Below are positions 1 through 9,629 of a stretch of DNA of 45,662 nucleotides, in pieces (position 1 is the first letter of the stretch; each line of letters opens with the position of its first letter). The translations under genes were made by a program, and so were the position numbers. Source of the DNA: Paracoccaceae bacterium (lineage in GTDB: Bacteria > Pseudomonadota > Alphaproteobacteria > Rhodobacterales > Rhodobacteraceae); the NCBI GenBank assembly GCA_013214575.1, contig JABSSD010000046.1:1-45662 (forward strand). The letters are read 5' to 3'. Below the pieces are notes generated by a model. That model was not told the DNA's origin. It saw nothing but the letters and a program-made list of their open reading frames with translations, and searched no databases.

Positions 1-116
1 GCTATTTGATCCGGATCAGACGAGACCTCGCCATGCACTATGACAGCACCATCGCCTTCAACAACACAGATCGCGACTGATTTGACGGATACATCGAGCC
101 CCACATAATATGACAT
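1..116 (-). mobile_element. IS110-family transposase, N-terminal part, cut by window edge
   Basis: The minus strand from an ATG at 114-116 reads without a stop to the window edge, 38 codons. It begins MSYYVGLDVSVKSVAICVVE, with the GLDV-S-K start of the DEDD (RuvC-like) catalytic domain of IS110-family transposases; the D of GLDV is the first expected catalytic acid. A good ribosome site (AGGAGG, complement of about 123-128) precedes the ATG. The C-terminal domain with the catalytic serine lies outside the window, so it cannot be said whether the element is intact. IS110 transposases move the element by recombination guided by an RNA encoded in a non-coding end of the element. The family call is from residue pattern recognition. 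Confidence 0.82.
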
Positions 117-254
117 GATCGTCGTCCTCCTGTACGGTTTGTGATTTATGAGGCCAGTATATTGAACCTCGTTCGCCCGAGGAGAACGATGACCGCAAAC
201 ACACCATGTCAGTCGTGGCAGGCGGTGCGTGCAAGCACGCACCCTACAGTAACC
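117..254 (-). other. non-coding end upstream of the IS110 transposase
   Basis: No gene is seen between the transposase start and the stop codon at 255. The outer boundary of the insertion sequence must lie somewhere here if the gene at 255-947 is host DNA. Short inverted repeats are visible: CCTCG/CGAGG (167-171 with 178-182), CGTTC/GAACG (170-174 with 184-188, an alternative pairing) and a 9-base perfect pair at 224-243. In the IS110 subgroup the guide (bridge) RNA is encoded upstream of the transposase and in the same direction; in the IS1111 subgroup it is downstream. Which subgroup this is cannot be decided from 38 codons. Confidence 0.4.
224..243 (-). terminator. perfect hairpin downstream of the oxidase-like gene
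   Basis: Arms GGTGCGTGC (224-232) and GCACGCACC (235-243) are perfectly complementary, giving an 8-base stem with a CAAG-type loop. It lies 12 bases past the stop of the minus-strand gene. There is no T run, so an intrinsic terminator is only one reading; it could also be the palindrome targeted by the insertion sequence or part of its end. Confidence 0.4.
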
Positions 255-947
255 TCAACCGATCCGAATACGGCTGAGGTGGTCGGGCATCGCCAGACCC
301 TGCAGGTTCGCCGGGTCCGGCTCAGGCGGGTGCAACTGCAGTGACATCGGCACCACCCCTGCCCAGATTGGCAGGGCGTAATCTTCGTCATCATCCACCG
401 GCGGCCCGCTGCGCAGCTTGGCAGCGCCTTCGCTGATTGGCATCCGCAGCACCGTTGTCGCCTTGACCTCTTGATCCGTCATCGGCCGCAGGGTCTCCCA
501 GCGACCGGGAAAGATCATCTCGACCATGGTTTTCAGATGTGCCTGTTTGGCGGCGCTGTCTGTCACCTTTTGCGGACGTCCAAAGACCATCGCGGACCGG
601 TGATTGACCGAGTGGTGAAAGGCCGACCGCGCCAGCACATAGCCGTCCAGCACGGTGACAGTCACGCAGACATCCGCCGCCTCCATTGCGCGAATGGCGC
701 GGCTGGCCGAGGAGCCGTGCCAATAGATATGATCACCCTCGCGCCATTGCAGGGTTGGCAGCACCGAGGGCTTGCCGCCGATCTGATAACCAATGTGGCA
801 CAGCGGCATGGCATCGAGCACCGCATGCAGGCTGTCGCGGTCATAAGATCCCTTTTCATGGGCGCGGCGCAACCGGCTGCGATCTGTCTTGAGTGTGTCG
901 GCCTTGACTGTGTCTGGCTTGACTGTGTCGGGGGAGGTCTGGCGCAT
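255..947 (-). CDS. pyridoxamine 5'-phosphate oxidase family protein
   Basis: 230 residues. After a low-complexity N-terminus it has the flavin-binding split-barrel pattern of the Pyridox_ox_2 type: a core around residues 43-60 (LDAMPLCHIGYQ), then IYWHGSSASRAIRA, VCVTVTVLDGYVLARSAFHHS, VNHRSAMVFGRP and MIFPGRWETLRP. Such proteins bind FMN or heme in the cytoplasm; the substrate is unknown. It is divergent from a MocR-type regulator (start 1031), a frequent pairing for such oxidases, which suggests that the regulator controls it. The ATG at 945-947 has an AAAGGG ribosome site. The first 20 residues are a five-residue repeat (see 888-932); translation could alternatively begin further in. Confidence 0.85.
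   Translation of the reverse strand: MRQTSPDTVKPDTVKADTLKTDRSRLRRAHEKGSYDRDSLHAVLDAMPLCHIGYQIGGKPSVLPTLQWREGDHIYWHGSSASRAIRAMEAADVCVTVTVLDGYVLARSAFHHSVNHRSAMVFGRPQKVTDSAAKQAHLKTMVEMIFPGRWETLRPMTDQEVKATTVLRMPISEGAAKLRSGPPVDDDEDYALPIWAGVVPMSLQLHPPEPDPANLQGLAMPDHLSRIRIG
888..932. repeat. 15-bp tandem repeat, three copies, in a coding N-terminus
   Basis: Three near-identical units of the type CTTGACTGTGTCGGG occupy 888-902, 903-917 and 918-932. On the minus strand they encode PDTVK-PDTVK-ADTLK at residues 6-20 of the oxidase-like protein. The period is a multiple of three, so copy-number change would keep the frame. Confidence 0.85.
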
Positions 948-1030
948 CTTCTGGGCCCTTTACAAAATCATCAGTTGGCTTGACTGATAGGCGCAGTGTG
1001 GACTTCTATTAAGCTCCACTTTTCGACATA
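948..1030. promoter_or_regulatory. divergent promoter region with two inverted repeats
   Basis: This 83-base gap holds both divergent promoters. Two imperfect palindromes are visible: TCAGT/ACTGA (971-975 with 983-987) and GTGGA/TCCAC (998-1002 with 1015-1019), the second just ahead of the regulator ATG at 1031. MocR-type regulators commonly bind repeats in such intergenic regions, so these are operator candidates. No promoter hexamers stand out. Confidence 0.4.
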
Positions 1031-2470
1031 ATGAGCAGTCCAATTATGCCTGACCTTGCCCGCCTGCTGTCCCCGAGTGCTGCGACGCCGCGTTATTTGC
1101 AAATCAGTACCGGATTGCGGGCGCAGATGATCGAGGGAAGCCTGAGCGCAGGCCGCCGCCTGCCCGCCTCGCGCGCGCTGGCACAGGACCTAGGGGTGGC
1201 CCGGTCCACGGTTGTCTCGGCCTATGACCAGCTGGTCGCCGAAGGTTATCTGGAAGGGCGCCGGGGATCGGGGATCTATGTCTGCGACATTGCTCCACTG
1301 ACCACTCCCATGGCGGCCTCCACTGCGGCCACGGCTGTCGTCCCTGCCACCTCAGGACTATTGGCGCCGGGCACCCCGGACCCAGAGGTTTTTCCACTGC
1401 AGCCCTGGGCCAAAACCATCGCCCGGGTCGCGCGCATGGCGCCCAAGGCGCTGGTGCATCTTGACGATCCTTTTGGAGACCCTGAGCTGCGGCGGCAGAT
1501 CGCAGCTTATGCCGGCAGGTGGCGTGGCATCACCGCGACGGCGGATCAGGTGCTGGTGACCAGCGGTGCCAGTGCCGGCCTGGAGCTGGCCTTGGCGCTG
1601 CTGGTCAGTGATGGACAACTGGCGCTGGAGGCTCCGGGCTATGGTCCCACCCAAGCCTTTGCCGCAGCGCGGGGGTGGCAGGTCAACTGGATGCCGGTCA
1701 CCACAGCAGGCGTGCAACTGCCACCGCAGCCCTCCCCGGTGACAGTGCTGACCCCCTCGCACCAGTTTCCCCTGGGGGGCAGCCTGCCAATCGCGATGCG
1801 TCAGGCGTTCCTAAAAGCCGCTGCCACCTGTGGCGGCTGGATCGTTGAGGATGATTTTGACAGCGAGTTTCGCTATGCAGGTCAGCCGCTTGCCGCTATG
1901 GCGGCGCTGGATCACGCAGGTCGATGCATCTATGTCGGCACCTTCTCAAAAACCTTTTCCCATGCGCTGCGCCTGGGCTATCTGATCCTGCCGCCGGGGC
2001 TGGTTGACCGGTTTCGCGCCGCCCTGAGACACCCCACCAGCAGTGCCGCCGTCACCGCCCAACGCCCCCTGGCCGAGTTCATGGCCTCGGGGCAATACGA
2101 CCGCCATATCCGCCGTGCCCGACGGCTTTATGCCCAGCGCTACGGCGCGGCCGCACTGGCGCTGGAGAGCTGGCCTGCTGAACTGGGACAGTTCCAACGG
2201 CACGAGGCCGGGATGCAAATCGCCCTGCATTTGGGTCAAGCGCAGGATGAGCAAACCCTCGTCCGCGCAGCCAATGCAGCCGGCTTTGCCATTCGCGGGC
2301 TGTCGGGTTGCGATCCGTCCGGGCGGGCATCCGGGCGGGCATCTGGGCGGGCATCTGGGCGGGCACAGGGCTTGCTCATCGGGTTCTGTCAATCGCAACC
2401 AGAGGACATTGCCGGTCAATATGACGCCCTGCGCGCGGTTCTTCAGGGCTGCAAAAATTCTGCCGATTGA
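1031..2470 (+). CDS. MocR-type (GntR-aminotransferase fusion) transcriptional regulator
   Basis: 479 residues, the usual length for the MocR/PdxR family. An N-terminal GntR winged helix-turn-helix (about residues 18-80, including RRLPASRALAQDLGVARSTV and YLEGRRGSGIYV) is joined to a fold-type I aminotransferase domain. The PLP lysine is K307 in GTFSKTFSHALRLGY; the Asp-bearing EDDFDSEFRY stretch precedes it. Such proteins sense PLP or a PLP adduct and usually control the divergent gene, here the oxidase-like protein. Oddity: residues 430-445 are a perfect four-fold SGRA repeat (DNA 2318-2365) inside the C-terminal small domain, where relatives would not be expected to carry low-complexity sequence. 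Confidence 0.9.
   Translation: MSSPIMPDLARLLSPSAATPRYLQISTGLRAQMIEGSLSAGRRLPASRALAQDLGVARSTVVSAYDQLVAEGYLEGRRGSGIYVCDIAPLTTPMAASTAATAVVPATSGLLAPGTPDPEVFPLQPWAKTIARVARMAPKALVHLDDPFGDPELRRQIAAYAGRWRGITATADQVLVTSGASAGLELALALLVSDGQLALEAPGYGPTQAFAAARGWQVNWMPVTTAGVQLPPQPSPVTVLTPSHQFPLGGSLPIAMRQAFLKAAATCGGWIVEDDFDSEFRYAGQPLAAMAALDHAGRCIYVGTFSKTFSHALRLGYLILPPGLVDRFRAALRHPTSSAAVTAQRPLAEFMASGQYDRHIRRARRLYAQRYGAAALALESWPAELGQFQRHEAGMQIALHLGQAQDEQTLVRAANAAGFAIRGLSGCDPSGRASGRASGRASGRAQGLLIGFCQSQPEDIAGQYDALRAVLQGCKNSAD
2318..2365. repeat. 12-bp tandem repeat, four copies, inside the MocR gene
   Basis: Units TCCGGGCGGGCA (2318-2329, 2330-2341) and TCTGGGCGGGCA (2342-2353, 2354-2365) stand head to tail and encode Ser-Gly-Arg-Ala four times in frame. 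The units differ by one silent base. Slippage would change protein length by four residues without a frameshift. Confidence 0.95.
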
Positions 2471-2473
2471 GGC

Positions 2474-2501
2474 TTTTCATTTACCAAAGGGGATGTATAA
2501 A
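2474..2501 (+). promoter_or_regulatory. candidate promoter of the leuA leader
   Basis: TTTTCA (2474-2479) and TATAAA (2496-2501) are separated by 16 bases. A start site 7-9 bases downstream would fall at about 2508-2510, on or next to the ATG of the leader peptide. The leader mRNA would then be leaderless, as known for some alphaproteobacterial amino-acid leader peptides such as rhizobial trpL. The -35 match is weak. Confidence 0.5.
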
Positions 2502-2509
2502 TCGCTGCC

Positions 2510-2596
2510 ATGATCAACCGCGCACATATCCTTTCCCCTGCCGCTGCTGTTTGCAGCGCCTCGCTGCGTGGCCTACTGATCCTAACTCGCCTCTGA
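2510..2596 (+). CDS. leuL: leucine-rich leader peptide upstream of leuA
   Basis: A 28-codon reading frame starts at ATG 2510 and ends with TGA at 2594-2596. Its second half reads SLRGLLILTRL: five Leu in eleven residues, with two rare CTA codons (2573-2575 and 2582-2584). The stop codon lies inside the 5' arm of the hairpin at 2590-2625. This is the arrangement of ribosome-mediated attenuation: stalling at Leu codons when charged leucyl-tRNA is scarce would alter folding ahead of leuA. There is no close ribosome site; the GGGG at 2489-2492 is far away and may be upstream of the transcript start. Confidence 0.72.
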   Translation: MINRAHILSPAAAVCSASLRGLLILTRL

Positions 2597-2625
2597 GCGT
2601 GCCATTCGGCGCGTCCGCTCAGAGG
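2590..2625 (+). promoter_or_regulatory. attenuator-like hairpin of the leuA leader
   Basis: Arms CCTCTGAGC (2590-2598) and GCTCAGAGG (2617-2625) pair perfectly over nine bases around an 18-base loop. The leader peptide stop codon is in the first arm, so a terminating ribosome would cover it. No T run follows (the next bases are GGATCG), so it is not a textbook intrinsic terminator; it could act as an antiterminator partner, a Rho-linked pause or a block to leuA translation. Function is inferred from position. Confidence 0.6.
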
Positions 2626-2675
2626 GGATCGCCAGCGCGCCATTTGGCTTAGGACAGACACGAAAGATACCCAAT

Positions 2676-4250
<1,575 letters not shown>

Positions 4251-4271
4251 TCGACATTTGAGTAATGACAC

Positions 4272-4297
4272 ATAGGCCACCCGCGAGGGTGGCCTAT
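4272..4297 (+). terminator. intrinsic terminator of leuA
   Basis: An 11-base perfect stem, ATAGGCCACCC (4272-4282) with GGGTGGCCTAT (4287-4297), has a GCGA tetraloop and is followed by TCTGTT. It begins 22 bases after the leuA stop. Confidence 0.88.
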
Positions 4298-4571
4298 TCT
4301 GTTAGGCCCCATTGCCCTGAGACGGGGAACTCCCGCGCCCCAAGCAGTTTCGGCTGCGCCGAACCAGATTAGGGCCTTGGGCCCGGCACCGCTGCGCGGT
4401 GTATAGTTTTGCTGGGGCAGGCGTTTCAGCTGCAGGTCTGCCCTGAAAGCGCCCTGTTGATTATCGATGAAAAAGATCCGCCTCAGGGGCAAGCCGTGCT
4501 GCGCAGGGGCGCAATGCGCCCCTTGACCCCGGATGGGTGGCATAGGGCATCGCTGAGGGACTGTGCCCCAT

Positions 4572-4615
4572 AGGTCGGCTGCATTTGCAGGCTCATTTGT
4601 GAGCCAAGGCGACCT
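4572..4615. other. nested stem structure resembling a three-way junction
   Basis: The outer pair AGGTCG (4572-4577) and CGACCT (4610-4615) encloses a small hairpin CTGC/GCAG with ATTT loop (4579-4590) and a six-base hairpin GGCTCA/TGAGCC with TTTG loop (4590-4605). Adjacent hairpins enclosed by a common stem suggest a folded RNA or a mobile palindromic repeat. No promoter or known RNA family was recognised. Confidence 0.4.
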
Positions 4616-4713
4616 GCAGATATGTCTGATAAAACACCCGGGCGCCATCAGACCATAAAGTGCGCACTCCGTCTTGCACCAGGAAGCGATAACCCCGCCA
4701 AAACAGGTGACCT

Positions 4714-4781
4714 GCGCCGCGCAGCGGCGCCACGCCCAAGGCTTTGCCTCTCATCTGTGATGGGAGGCAAAGCCGCGGGAG
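4714..4781. repeat. dispersed palindromic repeat, copy A
   Basis: It consists of a hairpin GCGCCGC/GCGGCGC (4714-4730), the sequence GGCGCCACGCCCAA (4726-4739), an 11-base stem GGCTTTGCCTC/GAGGCAAAGCC (4740-4750 with 4764-4774), an apex reading CTCATCTGTGATG (4750-4762) and a tail CGGGAG (4776-4781). Copy B at 32554-32626 has the same fixed blocks but a different, still paired, lower stem. Confidence 0.75.
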
Positions 4782-5080
4782 TGCCCCGCCTAGATCAATA
4801 AGCGGGGCACTAAAGCTGGGCTGCCGCCTATCTGTCGTGTCTTAACCCTCGGCCCGGCTCGCCGCGACATCGCGGCAGGGCCACAGCGCGTGGGCGCAGA
4901 CGCGGAGCTTGGTGTCAGGGTGGCGCGACGTCCGTTGCCCGTGCCCGGAGTGTGGTGGCTGCAGACCGGTCGCCAATACCCAAGACCTGAGCGGCGAAAA
5001 GCGGGCGCGCCCGGCGAAAAGGCGCTAGTTGGACAGAATACACTCTTTCGCGACGCCGCTGTGCCGCTTATAAGATCTGA

Positions 5081-6187
<1,107 letters not shown>

Positions 6188-6242
6188 GGGTCTTACCTTT
6201 CGCCATCTATGCGGTGCCATCTAAGTACCCGGGAGGAGCCCC

Positions 6243-7157
6243 TTGGCCAAAGATCGATCCCAGCGCGAAGACTACGGCACCCCGCTGAAGCGTTTGCTGG
6301 TTGTGGTAAGCTGTCTCTGTCTGGCGCTGATCTTCATTGTCTGGCGCATCGATAGCCCCAGGGTCGAGCGATTCCGGGCTCAGGTCGTTGACGCCGTGGT
6401 GCCCAACATGGAATGGGCAATGGTGCCGGTGGTCGGCACAATCAATCTGGTGCGCGACTTTCAGTCTTATCAGCGATTGTCCAAACAAAACCGCGAGTTG
6501 CGGTCCGAGTTGCGGCGGATGCAGGCCTGGAAAGAGGCGGCACTGCAACTGGAGCAGGAAAATGCCCGACTGCTGGATCTCAACAATGTACGGCTGGATC
6601 CGCGGCTGACCTATATCACCGGCGTGGTGATGGCCGACAGTGGCTCTCCATTTCGCCAGTCTGTGCTGCTGAATGTCGGGTCGCGTGACGGGGTGCGCGA
6701 TGGTTGGGCAGCGATGGATGGGATTGGCCTGGTGGGGCGGATCTCGGGGACCGGGCGCACTACGGCGCGGGTGATCCTGTTGACCGATGCCGCCAGTTCG
6801 GTGCCCGCGACGATCCAGCCCTCGGGCCAGAATGCGCTGATTGCCGGCGACAACAGCGCCGCTCCGCTGATCGACTTTCTGGAAAACCCGGACAAACTCC
6901 GCCCCGGTGACCGGGTGATCACCTCGGGAGATGGCGATGTATTCCCGGCCGGGCTGTTGATTGGCCAGGTGGCCAGCGATCCGTCCGGCCGTTTGCGGGT
7001 GCGTCTGTCGGCCGATTATGAGCGGCTGGAGTTTCTGCGCGTGCTGCGCCACCATGGCACCGAAGGCATCAATACCCCCGGCGGGCTGGTGACGCCGCCA
7101 CCCGGAGCGCTGCTGCCGCGGCCCCGCCCCAAGAGCCTGGGGGCCGACAATGGCTAA
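6243..7157 (+). CDS. mreC: rod shape-determining protein MreC
   Basis: 304 residues. This bitopic inner-membrane protein links MreB to the periplasmic synthases. One membrane segment lies at about 18-36 (RLLVVVSCLCLALIFIVW). A coiled coil follows (about 75-115, QNRELRSELRRMQAWKEAA and QLEQENARLLDLN), then the beta-rich MreC domain and a proline-rich tail. The start is a TTG at 6243-6245, supported by GGGAGGAG (6230-6237) and by the charged N-terminus before the membrane segment. The last 8 bases overlap mreD. Confidence 0.95.
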   Translation: MAKDRSQREDYGTPLKRLLVVVSCLCLALIFIVWRIDSPRVERFRAQVVDAVVPNMEWAMVPVVGTINLVRDFQSYQRLSKQNRELRSELRRMQAWKEAALQLEQENARLLDLNNVRLDPRLTYITGVVMADSGSPFRQSVLLNVGSRDGVRDGWAAMDGIGLVGRISGTGRTTARVILLTDAASSVPATIQPSGQNALIAGDNSAAPLIDFLENPDKLRPGDRVITSGDGDVFPAGLLIGQVASDPSGRLRVRLSADYERLEFLRVLRHHGTEGINTPGGLVTPPPGALLPRPRPKSLGADNG

Positions 7158-7689
7158 CACCTCGTCTGCGCATGTCTGGATCATGCGGGCTGCGTTCCCG
7201 GCGCTGGCCCTGCTGATCATGTTTTTCCACCTGTTGCCGCTGGATACGGTTCCGCGCAAATGGGCGCCGCCTGATCTGCTGGTGGCCTCGGCTTTGGCCT
7301 GGTCGCTGCGCCGCCCGGACTATGTGCCGACCCTGTTGCTGGCGGTGACACTGTTGCTGGCGGATCTGATGTTTCAAAGACCCCCCGGGTTGCTGGCACT
7401 GCTGGTGCTGTTGGGCTGCGAGTACCTGAAGCCCCGCGCCCTGAGCCACCACGATACCGGTTTTGCCGCCGAGTGGCTGTCAGTCGGCCTGGTTCTGACC
7501 GCAATAACCGTGCTCAACCGCATGGCGCTGGCGCTGGTGGGCGTGCAGCAAGCGCCGTTTGGATTGATCCTGATACAGATGTTACTGACCATTGCCGCCT
7601 ATCCGCTGGTGGTGCTTGTCAGCCAGTCCATACTGGGAGTGCGCCGGATGAGCTCGACGGAGCTTGAGACCCTGGGAATACGCCCATGA
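7150..7689 (+). CDS. mreD: rod shape-determining protein MreD
   Basis: 179 residues, almost entirely hydrophobic with about five membrane segments (for example LALLIMFFHLLPL, LLLAVTLLLADLMF, LLALLVLLGC and ILIQMLLTIAAYPLVVLVS). MreD is the integral membrane partner of MreC and PBP2. Sequence conservation is low, so the call rests on topology, length and position between mreC (8-base overlap) and mrdA (ATGA overlap at 7686-7689). Confidence 0.9.
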   Translation: MANTSSAHVWIMRAAFPALALLIMFFHLLPLDTVPRKWAPPDLLVASALAWSLRRPDYVPTLLLAVTLLLADLMFQRPPGLLALLVLLGCEYLKPRALSHHDTGFAAEWLSVGLVLTAITVLNRMALALVGVQQAPFGLILIQMLLTIAAYPLVVLVSQSILGVRRMSSTELETLGIRP

Positions 7690-9629
7690 AACGCAACCCA
7701 AAGGAACTGGAAATCACCCATCGCAGCCTCAGCCGCCGGGCTCTTTTGCTGGGCGGCTTTCAGCTGGTCTTTGCCGGAGGTCTGGCGATGCGGATGCATC
7801 ACCTGCAGGTCGATCAGGCCGACCAGTTCCGGCTGCTGGCGGAAGAGAACCGCATCAACATCCGGCTGCTGGCCCCGGCCCGGGGGGAGATCTTTGACCG
7901 CAATGGCATTGCGCTGGCCCGCAATTCCCCCTCTTACCGCATCATCATTGTCCCCGAAGATGCCGGCGACGTCGACAAGGTGATCAAAGATCTGTCGCGG
8001 CTGATCGAGATTGATCCCAAGGATCTGGAACGCGCCATTGCCGAGATGCGCCGCTCGCCGCCGTTTTTGCCAGTGACCCTGGCAGATCAGATCAACTGGC
8101 AGGAGATTTCAAAGGTAGCGGTGAATGCCCCGGCCCTGCCCGGCATCACCCCCGAGGTTGGTCTGGCCCGGATCTATCCCCGGCGGGCGGATTTTGCCCA
8201 CGTGGTTGGCTATGTCGGCCCGGTTTCCGATTATGATCTGGACCAGATTACCGACCCGGAACCCATCCTGCGCATCCCCCGCTTTCAGATCGGCAAGGTC
8301 GGGTTTGAGGCCAAGCGCGAAAGCATGCTGCGGGGCAAGGCCGGCGCCAAGCGGGTAGAGGTCAATGCCACCGGTCGGGTGATGCGCGAGCTGGACCGCC
8401 GCGATGGCGTCGCCGGTGCCGATATGCAGCTCACCGTCGATGCTGATTTGCAGGGCTATGTGCAGGCCCGATTGGGCAATGAGAGCGCCAGCGCCGTGGT
8501 GATCGACTGCGAAAACGGTGATCTGCGGGCCATTTCTTCGGCCCCCAGTTTTGACCCCAACCTGTTTGTGCGCGGCATTTCGATTGCCGACTACCGGGAG
8601 CTGACCGAAAACACATATCGGCCCTTGGCCAATAAATCGGTACAGGGCACCTATCCGCCAGGATCAACCTTCAAGATGATTGTTGCCCTGGCCGCGCTGG
8701 AAGAAGGGATCATTGGCACCGAGGAAACCGTCTGGTGCCCCGGCTATCTTGAGGTCGCAGGCCGCCGGTTCCACTGCTGGAAACGCGGCGGCCATGGCAA
8801 TGTGGATCTGAACACCTCGCTGAAACGGTCCTGTGATGTCTATTACTATGATCTGGCGCTGAAGGTCGGCATTGATAAAATTACCGCCATGGCGCAACGC
8901 ATGGGGCTGGGTATCCGGCATGACCTGCCGATGTCCGCCGTTGCCGCCGGGCTGACGCCGACCAAAGAGTGGAAAAGCCGCAACCGCGGGGAAGACTGGC
9001 TGATTGGCGACACCGCCAATAGCTCTATCGGGCAGGGCTTTATGCTGGCGTCACCGATGCAACTGGCGGTGATGACCGCGCGACTGGCCACCGGACGCAG
9101 CATCACCCCGCGGCTGATCAAATCGATTGATGGGGTTGAACAGCCCGACGGTGCAGGCACCTCTTTGGGGTTAAACGAAAACAACCTGCGCACCGTTCGC
9201 AAAGGCATGTTTTCAGTCTCAAATGACCGACGCGGCACCGGGTATAAGTCTCGGATCATTGAAGAAACAATGCGGATGGCGGGCAAGTCCGGCACCAGCC
9301 AGGTCCGCAATATCACCGCAGCCGAACGCGCCGCCGGGGTGATCCGCAACAAGGATCTGCCCTGGGAACGGCGCGACCACGCGCTGTTTGTCAGTTTTGC
9401 CCCTTTTGACAAACCGAAATTTGCGATCGCGGTTATTGTAGAGCACGGTGGTGGTGGTTCCACAGCCGCCGCCCCCATTGTCCGCGATGTCATGCTACAG
9501 GCGCTATATGGTGGCACCCCGCCGCTGGCGGCATACCCGAAGAAAGACCGCAATCGGATCAAAGCGCAGCAGGAGCGGCTGGAGCGAGAACGCCCGGCAC
9601 GGCTGCAGGACGCGAGCGACCGCGCATGA
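7686..9629 (+). CDS. mrdA: penicillin-binding protein 2, elongation transpeptidase
   Basis: 647 residues. A class B PBP that crosslinks peptidoglycan during lateral growth. A short cytoplasmic N-terminus and one membrane anchor (about 18-36, ALLLGGFQLVFAGGLAMRM) lead to the dimerisation domain (ENRINIRLLAPARGEIFDRNG) and the transpeptidase domain. The catalytic serine is S327 in the SxxK motif PPGSTFKM. The SxN-type motif is in the SCDVYYYD region, and KSGT starts at K534. It overlaps mreD and rodA by four bases each, implying coupled translation. Confidence 0.97.
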   Translation: MKRNPKELEITHRSLSRRALLLGGFQLVFAGGLAMRMHHLQVDQADQFRLLAEENRINIRLLAPARGEIFDRNGIALARNSPSYRIIIVPEDAGDVDKVIKDLSRLIEIDPKDLERAIAEMRRSPPFLPVTLADQINWQEISKVAVNAPALPGITPEVGLARIYPRRADFAHVVGYVGPVSDYDLDQITDPEPILRIPRFQIGKVGFEAKRESMLRGKAGAKRVEVNATGRVMRELDRRDGVAGADMQLTVDADLQGYVQARLGNESASAVVIDCENGDLRAISSAPSFDPNLFVRGISIADYRELTENTYRPLANKSVQGTYPPGSTFKMIVALAALEEGIIGTEETVWCPGYLEVAGRRFHCWKRGGHGNVDLNTSLKRSCDVYYYDLALKVGIDKITAMAQRMGLGIRHDLPMSAVAAGLTPTKEWKSRNRGEDWLIGDTANSSIGQGFMLASPMQLAVMTARLATGRSITPRLIKSIDGVEQPDGAGTSLGLNENNLRTVRKGMFSVSNDRRGTGYKSRIIEETMRMAGKSGTSQVRNITAAERAAGVIRNKDLPWERRDHALFVSFAPFDKPKFAIAVIVEHGGGGSTAAAPIVRDVMLQALYGGTPPLAAYPKKDRNRIKAQQERLERERPARLQDASDRA

